A DNA stretch of 64,000 nt, taken from positions 333,484 to 397,483 of the forward strand of contig NZ_QPMH01000002.1 in assembly GCF_003344765.1 (NCBI RefSeq), written 5' to 3'. A program made the translations under genes and the position numbers. Shown piece after piece: positions 45,176 to 55,072 of this stretch. Numbering within the stretch: the stretch's first letter is position 1; each line of letters opens with the position of its first letter. This stretch comes from Ferruginivarius sediminum (GTDB lineage: Bacteria > Pseudomonadota > Alphaproteobacteria > Kiloniellales > Rhodovibrionaceae). The notes below the pieces were generated by a model that had not been told where the DNA came from, ran no database searches, and saw nothing but the letters and a program-made list of their open reading frames with translations.

Positions 45176-46424
45176 CGCTTTCCAGCTCGGCATTGCTGCC
45201 CGAAGAAGGGCGGGCGGCCAGCATAAGCACCGCCACGGCCACGAGCAGGCTGGAAAGCCACTGGGTCTGCCACAGGCCGTAGGCGGTGCATGCAATGACC
45301 AGGGCGGTCGCGAAAAAGCCGGCGAAGCAGGCACGTTCTGATCGGCCAGCGCGACTGACGCGACGCGCCAGGACGCCAAGCCAGATGACGGTCGGGAGCG
45401 CGGCCGCGAACCCCAGCTCCATAAGGAGTTGCAGCACATTGTTGTGCGGGTGGAGGCGGATCGGGGATTCGCCCGGCCACTCCCCCGCACCGTTCATGAA
45501 GCGGGCGGCGTCGAGGCCCCATCCGAAAAGGGGTTTCTCCAGGAAGCGCGCTGTCACGAAGCGCCAAATGTCGATACGGACATCAATCGTCGCGGGCAGT
45601 GCCGAAATGTCCAGTTTCGCAAGGACGTCCGCAGGTGCCGCCCAGAGCACGAGCGGTGCGCCGAGGAACGCAAAACCCAGGGCCGCAACCAGCACGGCGA
45701 AGGCGATGATCGGGCTCAGCCAGGCCAGCACGGCGACGCCGCCGCCGATGCCCAGCGCCGCTATCGCCGCCGCGCTTTCGTAACCGGAGATGAGTGCGAG
45801 CACGAGGAGCGGACATGCAGCTGCCACAAGGTGCCCCCAACGCCGTAGCGCAAAAAGTGCGGCCGGCCAAACCAGCAACGCAAGCAGGGTGACGCCACGG
45901 TTGAAGCTGGAAATCATGTGGTAGCGGCTTGGCTCGGGATCGTGCAGAAGACGCCAGATTGCGAAGTCGCTGATTTGCTCCTCGATCAACAGGCCGAGCG
46001 CGAGCGCGACGCCGGCCTGCAGCCAGGGTAGCAGTGCCGCGCGCTGATCCGCCGCCAGTCCCATAAGGGCGCCGATCAGGATCATGCCGATTCCCACGGT
46101 TCCGGCAATCCGAACGGCCAGGCCGAGGGAATCCATCGGGTCCGGACCCCACGCGGCGGAGATTCCGGCGTAGGCCAGGAGCACCGCCAGAAAGACTGCC
46201 GTGGCGACATCGCGCAACGGGAGCCGCCTTTTCCGAACCGCGGGGATCGCGGCAAGCGTGGCCGCAATCAACAGCCATGGCACCACGGCCTTGTCGGCAA
46301 GCAGAGCCATGGCCGGCAGCGCCAGCAAAAGGAGCCGCATCGCGAAGCGCAACGAACCCGGAAGCGCCAAGGTTCGGGTGTGGTCGATTGTCGGATGACT
46401 GGAGGCGGCGTGGAAAGGTCTCAC
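45138..46424 (-). CDS. O-antigen ligase/polymerase family membrane protein
   Basis: A 428-residue polytopic membrane protein with about twelve hydrophobic segments and a large periplasmic loop. The Wzy_C-type motif is present: FLEKPLFGWGLDAARFMN followed by LHPHNNVLQLLMELG. Such proteins either ligate O-antigen to lipid A-core (WaaL) or polymerise repeat units (Wzy); sequence alone does not decide. The start is uncertain: GTG at 46424 is used, TTG at 46499 and ATG at 46340 are alternatives. Confidence 0.88.
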   Translation of the reverse strand: MRPFHAASSHPTIDHTRTLALPGSLRFAMRLLLLALPAMALLADKAVVPWLLIAATLAAIPAVRKRRLPLRDVATAVFLAVLLAYAGISAAWGPDPMDSLGLAVRIAGTVGIGMILIGALMGLAADQRAALLPWLQAGVALALGLLIEEQISDFAIWRLLHDPEPSRYHMISSFNRGVTLLALLVWPAALFALRRWGHLVAAACPLLVLALISGYESAAAIAALGIGGGVAVLAWLSPIIAFAVLVAALGFAFLGAPLVLWAAPADVLAKLDISALPATIDVRIDIWRFVTARFLEKPLFGWGLDAARFMNGAGEWPGESPIRLHPHNNVLQLLMELGFAAALPTVIWLGVLARRVSRAGRSERACFAGFFATALVIACTAYGLWQTQWLSSLLVAVAVLMLAARPSSGSNAELESASSVHRRPSGNR

Positions 46425-46517
46425 AGTGGGCTTCGGCGACAGATTGTAAGGTCCGTGCAGGGCAGCCGGGAGAGTGCGCTGCCAGCCGCGTTCGCGCAAG
46501 GCCGAAGCCTTCGGTCC

Positions 46518-47492
46518 TTACTGTGAGGTGTCAGAATTGCCCTGACTGCCACGCATATCGGCCGCCATCGCACGGAGCCCTTCATGCAGCCCGCGCCGCG
46601 GCACCCAATCGAGAGTCTGTTTCGTTTCCTCGATCCGGATTTCCAGCGACCGTAGAAGCTGGTCAACAAGTTGAGGCTGCCCAACCAAGCGCGTGCCGAG
46701 CGCCAGTAAGGACGGCGGGACCGGGAAAAGCCGCGCCGGCCGCCCCAGGGCATCACCCAGGCAGCGGATCAGTTCCGGCGTCGATATCGCGACCGCATCC
46801 GCGGCCAGGAAAAGACGGCCGGCCGCTTCCGGGCGGAGCGCGCAGCGTACGAGCAGGTCCGCGAGATCCTCCACGTTCATGAAGTGTCGGCGGTTGCGCA
46901 CGGCGCCGAATGGCATCGGCCATCCTCTTTCCACCACGCGGGCAAGGCGGCGGATGTTTCCAGGCGCGCCGGCGCCGTAGACCAGCGGCGGTCGCACGAT
47001 CGCGACCTCCAACCCGGCATTGCTGGCGATCTCCCACAGACGCTGCTCGGCATGCCATTTGGACCTGGCGTAGGGGCTGGCCGGATTCGGCCGGTCGTCG
47101 GGTGCGAACGGCGTCACGTCGGTCGATGTCCCGTTGACGCCGATGGTGGACAGGAAGACGAATCGACGGACGCCGGCATCGGCGGCCACCCTGGCCAGAG
47201 CGAAAGTCAACTCCGTGTTGTCGCGTTCGAAAGCGCTTTCGGTATCGGCCTGCCCGCCATCGCGCACGTGTGCGCGTCCGGCCAGATGAACGACGGCGTC
47301 GATCCCGTGCATGAGTTCCCGCCAATGCGAGGCCGCCTCGCCGCTGACGAGGTCGTCCCGCGCTTGCCGATTGCCCAGGCTTGGCAGGCCCGCCGAGCCT
47401 GTTCCGGCCGCCCGCGCACCGGCGGCCTCTGCCGCGGCCAGCACATGGCGGCCGACGAACCCGCCCGCTCCGGTCACCAGGATATCAGGCAT
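46518..47492 (-). CDS. NAD-dependent sugar epimerase/reductase (WbpV/WbpK-like)
   Basis: A 324-residue short-chain dehydrogenase of the extended NDP-sugar family. The Rossmann motif ILVTGAGGFVGRHVLAA, the STIGVNG block and the YARSKWHAEQ active-site motif (Tyr and Lys) are intact. The closest familiar group is the 4-ketoreductases that complete UDP-QuiNAc or UDP-FucNAc synthesis after WbpM, which would fit the WbpM-like enzyme at 42.1-44.1 kb. The exact reaction is inferred. It lies 93 bases upstream-side of the ligase-like gene on the same strand. Confidence 0.88.
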   Translation of the reverse strand: MPDILVTGAGGFVGRHVLAAAEAAGARAAGTGSAGLPSLGNRQARDDLVSGEAASHWRELMHGIDAVVHLAGRAHVRDGGQADTESAFERDNTELTFALARVAADAGVRRFVFLSTIGVNGTSTDVTPFAPDDRPNPASPYARSKWHAEQRLWEIASNAGLEVAIVRPPLVYGAGAPGNIRRLARVVERGWPMPFGAVRNRRHFMNVEDLADLLVRCALRPEAAGRLFLAADAVAISTPELIRCLGDALGRPARLFPVPPSLLALGTRLVGQPQLVDQLLRSLEIRIEETKQTLDWVPRRGLHEGLRAMAADMRGSQGNSDTSQ

Positions 47493-47520
47493 CTGAAGTG
47501 CTGCCTCTGAAGTGCTGCCT
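47493..47520 (-). repeat. Tandem 14-base direct repeat before the epimerase start
   Basis: The unit CTGAAGTGCTGCCT occurs twice in direct succession immediately upstream of the epimerase start codon. It is probably a replication-slippage product and could move the ribosome site. Confidence 0.7.
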
Positions 47521-47834
47521 CTCTGGCCTCGAAGGGCCGCTGTCATGAACCCCATCGAAGTGTTGCATACATGAAGCGGGTCATCTAACAAGCCTGCGTA
47601 TTCGCGTTGCGACTAGATATGAAGTATCTAATATTCAAAATGCTGGATTTCATTGTCGGCCAGCGCCGCGATAATCACGCGTGGCATGAGGCCGGGGGGC
47701 GGTTTTCCGGTGAGTTGGAGTTAGCACGGAATCGCTCGCTTCCGATGCCGTTCAGGCAGCTTGTGAGGACAGATCGTAATCCCTACTTTCAGCTTTCTCC
47801 ATCGTTGGAAGACCGAACGAGGTAGCCGTAGCCT

Positions 47835-48752
47835 ATGACCGCCTTGACCGCCGAGCGTCTGACGCACCTTGAGCGTCTCGAAGCCGAGAGCATCCATATC
47901 ATGCGGGAGGTGGCGGCGCAGTTCCGCAATCCCGTGATGATGTATTCAATCGGCAAGGACTCCAGCGTCATGCTGCATCTGGCGCTCAAGGCGTTCTATC
48001 CCTCGAAGCCGCCATTCCCCCTGCTGCATGTCGATACGACCTGGAAGTTCCGGGAAATGGTGGAGTTCCGCGACCGGCGGGCGAGGGAGCTCGGCCTGGA
48101 CCTCATCGTCCATATCAACGAGGAGGGCGTGCGTCAGGGTGTCGGCCCGTTCACGCACGGCTCGGCCGTACATACGGACGTGATGAAGACGCAGAGCCTG
48201 AAGCAGGCGCTGGACAAGTACGGCTTCGATGCAGCCTTCGGCGGTGCCCGGCGGGACGAGGAGAAAAGCCGGGCGAAAGAGCGCGTGTTCTCCTTCCGCA
48301 CCGCCACGCACCGCTGGGATCCGAAGAACCAGCGCCCGGAGCTCTGGAACCTCTATAACGGCCGTATCGGCAAGGGGGAGAGCATTCGTGTCTTCCCCCT
48401 CTCGAACTGGACGGAACTCGACATCTGGCAGTACATCTACCTGAACGACATCCCGGTGGTGCCGCTCTACTTTGCCAAGAAGCGTCCGGTCGTGGAGCGC
48501 GACGGCACGCTCATCATGGTGGACGACGAGCGGATGCCGCTGGAGCCCGGCGAGACGCCGGAATACCGGCAGGTTCGTTTTCGCACGTTGGGTTGTTACC
48601 CGCTGACCGGCGCCATTGAGAGCGACGCGACCACCCTGCCAGAGGTGATCCTGGAGATGCTGCTGGCAAAGACGAGCGAGCGTCAGGGCCGCGTGATCGA
48701 CCAAGATCAGGCCGCGTCGATGGAAGCCAAGAAGCAGGAGGGCTATTTCTGA
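47835..48752 (+). CDS. cysD: Sulfate adenylyltransferase subunit 2
   Basis: CysD is the catalytic PP-loop subunit that forms adenosine 5'-phosphosulfate (APS) from ATP and sulfate. The 305-residue protein is the normal size. The PP-loop is [15 protein letters not shown], and the conserved [19 protein letters not shown] and [15 protein letters not shown] motifs are present. The last base is shared with the cysNC start, so the two subunits are translationally coupled. Confidence 0.98.
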   Translation: MTALTAERLTHLERLEAESIHIMREVAAQFRNPVMMYSIGKDSSVMLHLALKAFYPSKPPFPLLHVDTTWKFREMVEFRDRRARELGLDLIVHINEEGVRQGVGPFTHGSAVHTDVMKTQSLKQALDKYGFDAAFGGARRDEEKSRAKERVFSFRTATHRWDPKNQRPELWNLYNGRIGKGESIRVFPLSNWTELDIWQYIYLNDIPVVPLYFAKKRPVVERDGTLIMVDDERMPLEPGETPEYRQVRFRTLGCYPLTGAIESDATTLPEVILEMLLAKTSERQGRVIDQDQAASMEAKKQEGYF

Positions 48753-50728
48753 TGGCCTCCGAGCGAGAAGACACCACGGATACCGGCAGCAGCGCGAGCG
48801 ACGTCATGGCACCCGACACCAGCCCGGCCCCACACCAGGAGAACGACTCGGCCGCGCAGATCGCGGCCTATCTGAAGAGCCAGGAGGACAAGGACCTTCT
48901 GCGGTTCCTGACGTGCGGTTCGGTGGACGATGGCAAGTCGACCCTGATTGGCCGCCTGCTCTACGACTGCCAGCTTCTGTTCGAGGATCAACTTGCCGCG
49001 CTGAACAACGATTCGGGCCGCTACGGCACGCAGGGGCCGGACGAATTGGATCTGGCGCTGCTGGTGGATGGCTTGGCCGCCGAGCGTGAGCAGGGCATCA
49101 CCATCGACGTTGCCTATCGCTTTTTCACGACGGACAAACGCAAGTTCGTCGTCGCCGACACGCCGGGACATGAGCAGTATACCCGGAACATGGTCACCGG
49201 CGCCTCGACGACGGATCTGGCCGTGTTGCTGGTCGATGCGCGCAAGGGCGTCCTGACCCAGACGCGGCGACACAGCTATCTGGTCTCGCTGCTCGGTATC
49301 CGGCAGGTCGTGCTGGCCGTGAACAAGATGGATCTCGTGGACTGGGACCAGTCGACCTTCGAGAGCATCGCCGCCGAATACCGCACCTTCGCCGGCCGGC
49401 TCGGCATCGAGCACGTCACCTGCATTCCGGTGTCCGCGCTCAAGGGCGACAATATCTCGCAAAGCTCCACGCATATGCCGTGGTACGACGGGCCGACGTT
49501 GCTCGAGTATCTGGAACAGGTGAAGGTCGGGCAGGATGTCACCGACCGGCCGTTCCGGATGGCGGTGCAGTGGGTCAACCGCCCGAACCTCGACTTCCGG
49601 GGTTTCTCCGGCACGATTGCCAGCGGCACGGTGAAGCGCGGCGATGAGATCGTTGTTCTGCCGTCGGCCAAAACCACCACGGTGAAGCGGATCGTGACGA
49701 TGGACGGCGAACTGGATCGTGCGTTCGCCGGACAGGCCGTGACACTGGTGCTGGACGAGGAGATCGACATCTCCCGCGGCGACGTGATCGCCGCCGCCGA
49801 GCATCGGCCGGGCGTGGCGGATCAGTTCTCCGTGCACGTCGTGTGGATGAGCGAGCAGGCGTTGCTGCCGGAACGTTCCTACCTGGTGCACACCGGCAGC
49901 TCCTTCGTCGGCGGGCGCGTCACGCGGATCAAGCACACCGTCAACGTCAACACGCTGGAGGCGCTGGCCGCGTCCCACCTGGAGTTGAACGACGTCGCCA
50001 TCGGCGACCTGCATCTGGACAGGCCGGTGCCCTTCGATCCCTATGCGGAGAACCCGCAGATGGGAAGCTTCATCCTGGTCGACCGCATGACCAACGCGAC
50101 CGTCGGCGCCGGGATGATCGATTTCGCCCTGCGCCGGTCCACCAACGTGCACTGGCACGCCACCAAGGTGGACAAACGGGTCCGCGCGGCGGCCAAGGGG
50201 CAGGCGCCATGCGTGCTCTGGTTCACAGGGCTGTCGGGCGCTGGCAAGTCCGTGGTTTCCGACCTGGTGGAGCAGCGGCTGAACGCCATGGGCAAGCACA
50301 CGATGCTGCTTGACGGCGACAACGTCCGCCATGGCCTGAACCGTGATCTGGGATTCACCGACGAGGACCGCGTGGAAAATATCCGCCGTGTGTCCGAGGT
50401 CAGCAAGCTGATGGTGGATGCCGGACTGATCGTGCTGGTCAGCTTCATCTCACCGTTCCGCAGCGAGCGCCAGATGGCCCGCGACATGCTGGACGACGGC
50501 GAATTCCTCGAGATCTTCGTGGATACGCCGCTGGAGGTCTGCGAGGCGCGGGACCCCAAGGGCCTCTACAAGCGCGCCCGCGCCGGCGAAATCCCCAACT
50601 TCACCGGCATCGGCAGCCCCTACGAACCGCCGGAGAACCCTGAACTGCGCCTGGAGGCCGGCGAGCGCGAGGCTGAGCAGCTTGCGAAGGATGTGGTCGA
50701 TATGCTGGCGCAGCGGGGGGTTATTTAG
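48752..50728 (+). CDS. cysNC: Bifunctional sulfate adenylyltransferase subunit 1 / adenylylsulfate kinase
   Basis: A 658-residue fusion. Residues 45-470 form CysN, an EF-Tu-like GTPase ([17 protein letters not shown] at about 54-70, [14 protein letters not shown], and NKMDL) that drives CysD. Residues 485-658 form CysC, the APS kinase, with P-loop [14 protein letters not shown] and the [16 protein letters not shown] motif. Together with CysD it makes PAPS, the donor for sulfotransfer. The N-terminal 40 residues are a low-complexity extension. This CysD plus CysNC arrangement resembles NodP/NodQ, so sulfated glycans are as likely a destination as cysteine synthesis; no PAPS reductase is nearby. 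Confidence 0.97.
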   Translation: MASEREDTTDTGSSASDVMAPDTSPAPHQENDSAAQIAAYLKSQEDKDLLRFLTCGSVDDGKSTLIGRLLYDCQLLFEDQLAALNNDSGRYGTQGPDELDLALLVDGLAAEREQGITIDVAYRFFTTDKRKFVVADTPGHEQYTRNMVTGASTTDLAVLLVDARKGVLTQTRRHSYLVSLLGIRQVVLAVNKMDLVDWDQSTFESIAAEYRTFAGRLGIEHVTCIPVSALKGDNISQSSTHMPWYDGPTLLEYLEQVKVGQDVTDRPFRMAVQWVNRPNLDFRGFSGTIASGTVKRGDEIVVLPSAKTTTVKRIVTMDGELDRAFAGQAVTLVLDEEIDISRGDVIAAAEHRPGVADQFSVHVVWMSEQALLPERSYLVHTGSSFVGGRVTRIKHTVNVNTLEALAASHLELNDVAIGDLHLDRPVPFDPYAENPQMGSFILVDRMTNATVGAGMIDFALRRSTNVHWHATKVDKRVRAAAKGQAPCVLWFTGLSGAGKSVVSDLVEQRLNAMGKHTMLLDGDNVRHGLNRDLGFTDEDRVENIRRVSEVSKLMVDAGLIVLVSFISPFRSERQMARDMLDDGEFLEIFVDTPLEVCEARDPKGLYKRARAGEIPNFTGIGSPYEPPENPELRLEAGEREAEQLAKDVVDMLAQRGVI

Positions 50729-50775
50729 GGGCGATAGCCGGCTTCGGCCTCCGCGTGGACGCGGGGGCCAGCGGG

Positions 50776-51945
50776 TCAATCAGCAGAGATGGCTTGTTTT
50801 ACCTCTGTCACGATTCGCGCCTGTACGTCCGCTTCCAGATAGGGATGCATCGGCAAGCTGATGACCTCTTCCGCCAGCTCCGCCGAGACGGGAGTTCCGC
50901 CGGGCGCCGTCGGGTAATTGCGATACGCGGTCTGTGTGCTGAGCGGCTTCGGATAGTAGATCGCCGTGGGAATGCCTTTGTCCTTCAGGCGCGCCGCCAG
51001 GGCATCGCGGTTGCGCGTGCGGATCGTGTATTGCGCCCAGGCCGACGTGCTGCCAGCCATCAAACTCGGTACGGTCACGACCTCACCCAACGCTTCGGCG
51101 TAGCGGTCGGCCACGGCTTGGCGAGCCTCGAGTTCCTCGGGAAAGATACTGAGTTTTTCCAGCAGGATCGCAGCCTGGACCGTGTCGAGACGTCCGTTCA
51201 TCCCGATCGCGACGTTGTCGTACTTGTTGCTGCCCTGGCCGTGGACACGGAGGCTCCGCATGGTTTGCGCGGCATCGTCGTCGTTGGTGAACACGGCACC
51301 GCCGTCGCCGTAGCAGCCGAGGGGCTTGGCCGGAAAGAAGCTTGTGGCGGCGATATCTCCGATGCCGCCAGCTGGCCGGCCGTCCAGGGAAGCGCCGAAA
51401 CTCTGGGCTGCATCGGCCAGTAGCTTCAGGCCATGATCCCGGGCGATCGGCTCGATCCGGCGATAGTCGGCGGGCTGGCCGAATAGATCGACGGCGATGA
51501 CGGCGCGCGGTGTCAGGCCATCGTCCCTGGCCTTCGAAATGGCGGCTTCAAGGCTGGCCGGATCGAGGTTGAAGGTATCCTCCAGCACGTCGCAGAACAC
51601 CGGCGTGGCGCCCAGCCACGCGACCACTTCCGCCGTTGCCGCGAAGGTGAAATCGGGAACGAAGACGGCGTCTCCCGGCCGCACGCCCCAGGCCATCAGG
51701 GCCAGCGCGAGGGCGTCGGTCCCGTTGGAAACACCGATCGCGTGCTTGACGCCAGCCCACTCCGCCAGCTTCGCCTCCAGCTCCTTGACCTCCGGCCCGA
51801 GAATGTACTTGCCGTGATCGAGCACCCGCTTGATCGCGACGTCGATGCGCTCACCCAGGCGACGGCGCTGGGCGCCCAGGTCGATGAACTGGATTGGTCC
51901 TGCCGCATCGGGACGCTCGGCTGTGCTGGCGTTAGCGGTACTCAT
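50776..51945 (-). CDS. wbpE: DegT/DnrJ-family sugar aminotransferase (WbpE-like)
   Basis: A 389-residue PLP-dependent aminotransferase. The PLP lysine is in TSFFPAKPLGCYGDGGA, with the conserved GVSNGTDALALAL and ADAAQSFGASLDGRPAG segments. In the WbpA-B-E-D pathway this enzyme adds an amino group to C3 of UDP-2-acetamido-2-deoxy-3-keto-glucuronate. That role is strongly supported by the immediate upstream neighbours, a WbpB-WbpD fusion (4-base overlap) and WbpA. It ends the minus-strand operon. Confidence 0.93.
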   Translation of the reverse strand: MSTANASTAERPDAAGPIQFIDLGAQRRRLGERIDVAIKRVLDHGKYILGPEVKELEAKLAEWAGVKHAIGVSNGTDALALALMAWGVRPGDAVFVPDFTFAATAEVVAWLGATPVFCDVLEDTFNLDPASLEAAISKARDDGLTPRAVIAVDLFGQPADYRRIEPIARDHGLKLLADAAQSFGASLDGRPAGGIGDIAATSFFPAKPLGCYGDGGAVFTNDDDAAQTMRSLRVHGQGSNKYDNVAIGMNGRLDTVQAAILLEKLSIFPEELEARQAVADRYAEALGEVVTVPSLMAGSTSAWAQYTIRTRNRDALAARLKDKGIPTAIYYPKPLSTQTAYRNYPTAPGGTPVSAELAEEVISLPMHPYLEADVQARIVTEVKQAISAD

Positions 51946-53546
51946 TCGGCGATTTCCTCAAGCGTGTTGTCATCGATTTCGCGATAGCGCCTGCCTTCGC
52001 GCGGGCAGATCAAGTCGGGACCCAAGCGTTCACCGGCATGGCTGACCCAGCCAATTCGCCGGGCGGGAACGCCTGCCATCAAGGCATGTGCCGGGACGTC
52101 GCTGGTTACTACGGCGCCGGCAGCGATGAGCGAATATGCACCGATGGTGTTTCCGCAGACGATGGTGGCATTGGCCCCGATGGTCGCACCGCGCTTGACG
52201 CGGGTTTCCAGGAACTCGTTCTTGCGCTCCACTTTTGCGCGAGGCGTCATCACATTGGTGAAAACGCAGGAGGGACCGCAGAAGACGCCGTCTTCCAGAA
52301 CGACCCCCTTGTACAGGCTGACGTTGTTCTGGACCTTGCAGTTGTCGCCGATCACGACCTCCGGCCCGGCGGCAACGTTCTGGCCCAGGACGCAGTTACG
52401 GCCGATACGCGTGCGTGGCAGAACGTGGGTGAAGTGCCAGATCCTGCTTCCCTCGCCAATCTGAACGTCATCGTCGACGTAGGCCGATTCGTGGACGTTT
52501 ACACCAGGAAAGCGCGATGAAGCCTCATCGGGGGCCTTGGCACTCGATGTCAAAGGGCCGTTGCCGTCAATACCTTGCGCGAGGGAGGTCTCCGCCCGGT
52601 GCAGAACCTTGAGCACCCGCAGCCCTTCGCGGCCATCGGTCCGCGGACGGGAGCGGTCAGTGACGCAGTCAATGAAATGCTGGCATTCATTGCGTAGCGG
52701 TTCCGCCGGCTCGACCGACACAGGTTCGGCGTCGGCCTTTGTCGGCACCGGCATATTGTCGCGCCACTCGACCTTGTGCGGATAAAGGGTCAGCTTGCTT
52801 TCCCATGGCTGGCTATCGTCAAAGGTGAGCATGCCGTCATCAGCCACGACGACGAGTTTTTGCTCCTTGAAGGGGTGCAGCCAGGAAACGAAGATGTGGG
52901 CCTGCTCGCCGGTCGGGAAGTCGAGATGGGTGGTCGTCACGTCGGCGACGCGGCGATGCAGGTAGTAAGCGCCGACAGCGCTGACTGTCTCAGGTTCACT
53001 TCCGCACAGCGACAGGATCATAGAGATGTCGTGCGGGGCGAAGCTCCACAGAATGTTCTCCTCGCGCCGGAATTTTCCGAGGTTCAGCCGGTTCGAATAG
53101 ACATACTGGAGCCGCCCGATGTCTCCTAGCCGGATCATCTCGCGAAGCTTGAGAAAGGCCGGGTGGTATTGCAGCAGGTGTCCCACCATCAGCACACGGC
53201 CGTGTTCATCCGCCAACCGGCATAGTTCCTCACCGTCGCCGACTTTGAGAGCAAGCGGTTTCTCGACGTACACGTCCTTGCCCGCGGTTAGCGCTTCCCG
53301 GGCAAGAGAAGCGTGCTTTGCCGCCGGTGCTGCGATGGCAACAGCGTCGACTTTGTCATCAGCAAGCAGGTTCTCCCAGCTAAGCGCCGGGACCCCGTAG
53401 CGTGCACCGAACTCGGCGGCGACTCCTGGGTTTCCGTCGCTAACCGCTGCTAGGGCATTCAGTTCGTGGAAGTTGCGAACAAGATTCTTGCCCCAATAAC
53501 CGCAGCCGACGACCGCAATATGGGGGGTGTTCGGGTTAGCTGTCAT
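51942..53546 (-). CDS. Fusion of WbpB-like sugar dehydrogenase and WbpD-like acetyltransferase
   Basis: A 534-residue two-domain protein. Residues 1-325 are a Gfo/Idh/MocA oxidoreductase: VVGCGYWGKNLVRNF, the EKPLAL motif at 95-100, and WSFAPHDISMIL. This part matches WbpB, which oxidises C3 of UDP-GlcNAcA. Residues 326-348 are a linker, and 349-534 form a left-handed beta-helix acetyltransferase with hexapeptide repeats (VQIGEGSRIWHFTHV, RIGRNCVLGQNV, GANATIVCGNTIGAYSLIAAG read as separate blocks), like WbpD, which acetylates the C3 amine. In Pseudomonas these are separate genes. The ATG at 53546 was chosen for the Rossmann start; the stop overlaps wbpE by 4 bases. Confidence 0.93.
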   Translation of the reverse strand: MTANPNTPHIAVVGCGYWGKNLVRNFHELNALAAVSDGNPGVAAEFGARYGVPALSWENLLADDKVDAVAIAAPAAKHASLAREALTAGKDVYVEKPLALKVGDGEELCRLADEHGRVLMVGHLLQYHPAFLKLREMIRLGDIGRLQYVYSNRLNLGKFRREENILWSFAPHDISMILSLCGSEPETVSAVGAYYLHRRVADVTTTHLDFPTGEQAHIFVSWLHPFKEQKLVVVADDGMLTFDDSQPWESKLTLYPHKVEWRDNMPVPTKADAEPVSVEPAEPLRNECQHFIDCVTDRSRPRTDGREGLRVLKVLHRAETSLAQGIDGNGPLTSSAKAPDEASSRFPGVNVHESAYVDDDVQIGEGSRIWHFTHVLPRTRIGRNCVLGQNVAAGPEVVIGDNCKVQNNVSLYKGVVLEDGVFCGPSCVFTNVMTPRAKVERKNEFLETRVKRGATIGANATIVCGNTIGAYSLIAAGAVVTSDVPAHALMAGVPARRIGWVSHAGERLGPDLICPREGRRYREIDDNTLEEIAE

Positions 53547-53637
53547 GCTCCAGCGTCTAGTCCTTTTCCGGGACACAATTTCGATTAGCCGCGACGGGAC
53601 TCTTACAGGCGTGAGTTGCCGCCAAACAAATTCGTGC

Positions 53638-55011
53638 TCATGCCTTGACGACGTTCCCGGCGTGCAGTCCGCACTTGGCGAGGATGTTGCGGCTATCGAC
53701 AACCAGTGCACCGTGATCGACGAGGGCTCTATAGTCTACGTCGTCGTGGTCAGTGCAAATCAGGATCCCGTCATAGGCCCCGATCGTATCTGGCGCCAGT
53801 GCTTCCGACGTGCGTCCAGCGAGGGGCCCGTGTTCCCGTGTCTGCGGAATCGTGGGCACATAGGGATCATGGTAGCTGACATGGGCGCCCCGCTCTTCGA
53901 GCAGCTCGATAAGACGCAAGGCGGGACTCTCGCGGATGTCGTCGACATTCTTCTTATAGGCGATGCCGCATATCAGGATCCGGGCTCCGTTAAGTCCACG
54001 GCTGAACCGTTCGTCCAACGCCTTGGCCAAGCGATCGATGACATACCGCGGCATCGAGGTATTGATTTGCCCCGCCAACTCCACGAAGCGGGTCGCGATT
54101 TCGTACTCGCGCGCCTTCCAGGTGAGATAGAAGGGGTCTATCGGGATACAGTGGCCGCCAAGACCTGGGCCGGGGTAGAACGGCATGAAACCGAAAGGTT
54201 TGGTCTTCGCTGCGTCGACTACCTCCCAGACGTCGATGCCCATCTCCGTGAAAATCACTTTGAGTTCGTTCGCGAGGGCGATATTGACGGAGCGGAAGAT
54301 GTTCTCGGTCAGCTTAATCGCCTCGGCCGTCCGGGAATTGGATACGGGAACGGTCTGAACCACGACCTGATTATATAAGCATTCGGCAACACGTCGCGAG
54401 TTATCGTCGTCTGCTCCGACAACCTTGGGGATAGCGACGGTTCGGTACTTGGCGTTACCAGGATCTTCTCGTTCGGGTGAATAAGCGAGGAAAAATTCTC
54501 TCCCCGCCAACAGGCCAGTTGCCTCGAGGATAGGCTTCACGACCTCATCGGTTGTGCCTGGATAGGTTGTTGACTCTAAAATCACCAACTGCCCTGGGCG
54601 TAGGCGCTCGGCAATCATCCGTGTGCTGGCTTCTACCGCCCGTATATCCGGTTCCCTGTAACGGGTGAGAGGCGTGGGCACACACATTATGATGATGTCC
54701 ATGTACCGAAGCGCGTCTGGCTCACTGCTGGCGTGAAAGCGACCGTCACGGCACATTGCGTCAAGGGTGTCCGACGGAATATGACGGATATAGCTTTCGC
54801 CGCGGTTAAGCTGGGCCACCTTTTCGGAATCCACATCGAAACCAACGACGTCGAATTCCTGGGCTGCGAAGCTTTGGGCAAGAGGAAGCCCCACATATCC
54901 CATGCCGATAATGCCAACGCGGCTGGAGCGGCGTTCGATTTGCGCGATCAGATCATCCGCGATCGCGTCGCCAGGGTTGGGTAGCGAATCAATTCGGTTG
55001 CTGGCGCTCAT
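53638..55011 (-). CDS. wbpA: UDP-N-acetyl-D-glucosamine 6-dehydrogenase
   Basis: A 457-residue UDP-sugar dehydrogenase that oxidises UDP-GlcNAc to UDP-GlcNAc uronic acid. Features: VGIIGMGYVGLPLAQSF, VILESTTYPGTTDEVV, the active-site GLGGHCIPIDPFYLTWK with the catalytic Cys, and the C-terminal GIAYKKNVDDIRESPAL. The ESTTYPGTT and HCIPIDP forms match the WbpA/WbpO group rather than UDP-glucose dehydrogenase. It stands 91 bases upstream of the WbpB-WbpD fusion gene. The start at ATG 55011 is used. Confidence 0.95.
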   Translation of the reverse strand: MSASNRIDSLPNPGDAIADDLIAQIERRSSRVGIIGMGYVGLPLAQSFAAQEFDVVGFDVDSEKVAQLNRGESYIRHIPSDTLDAMCRDGRFHASSEPDALRYMDIIIMCVPTPLTRYREPDIRAVEASTRMIAERLRPGQLVILESTTYPGTTDEVVKPILEATGLLAGREFFLAYSPEREDPGNAKYRTVAIPKVVGADDDNSRRVAECLYNQVVVQTVPVSNSRTAEAIKLTENIFRSVNIALANELKVIFTEMGIDVWEVVDAAKTKPFGFMPFYPGPGLGGHCIPIDPFYLTWKAREYEIATRFVELAGQINTSMPRYVIDRLAKALDERFSRGLNGARILICGIAYKKNVDDIRESPALRLIELLEERGAHVSYHDPYVPTIPQTREHGPLAGRTSEALAPDTIGAYDGILICTDHDDVDYRALVDHGALVVDSRNILAKCGLHAGNVVKA

Positions 55012-55072
55012 AAACGTGTATGCCTGTGACCTTTGTTTCAGGATACGATGGATTCGACGGTCAGTCCGATGT

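Noticed and set aside
47607..47825. A 72-codon frame in the gap before cysD.
   Set aside because: No ribosome site, no recognisable motif and only weak coding character. Too little evidence to call a gene.
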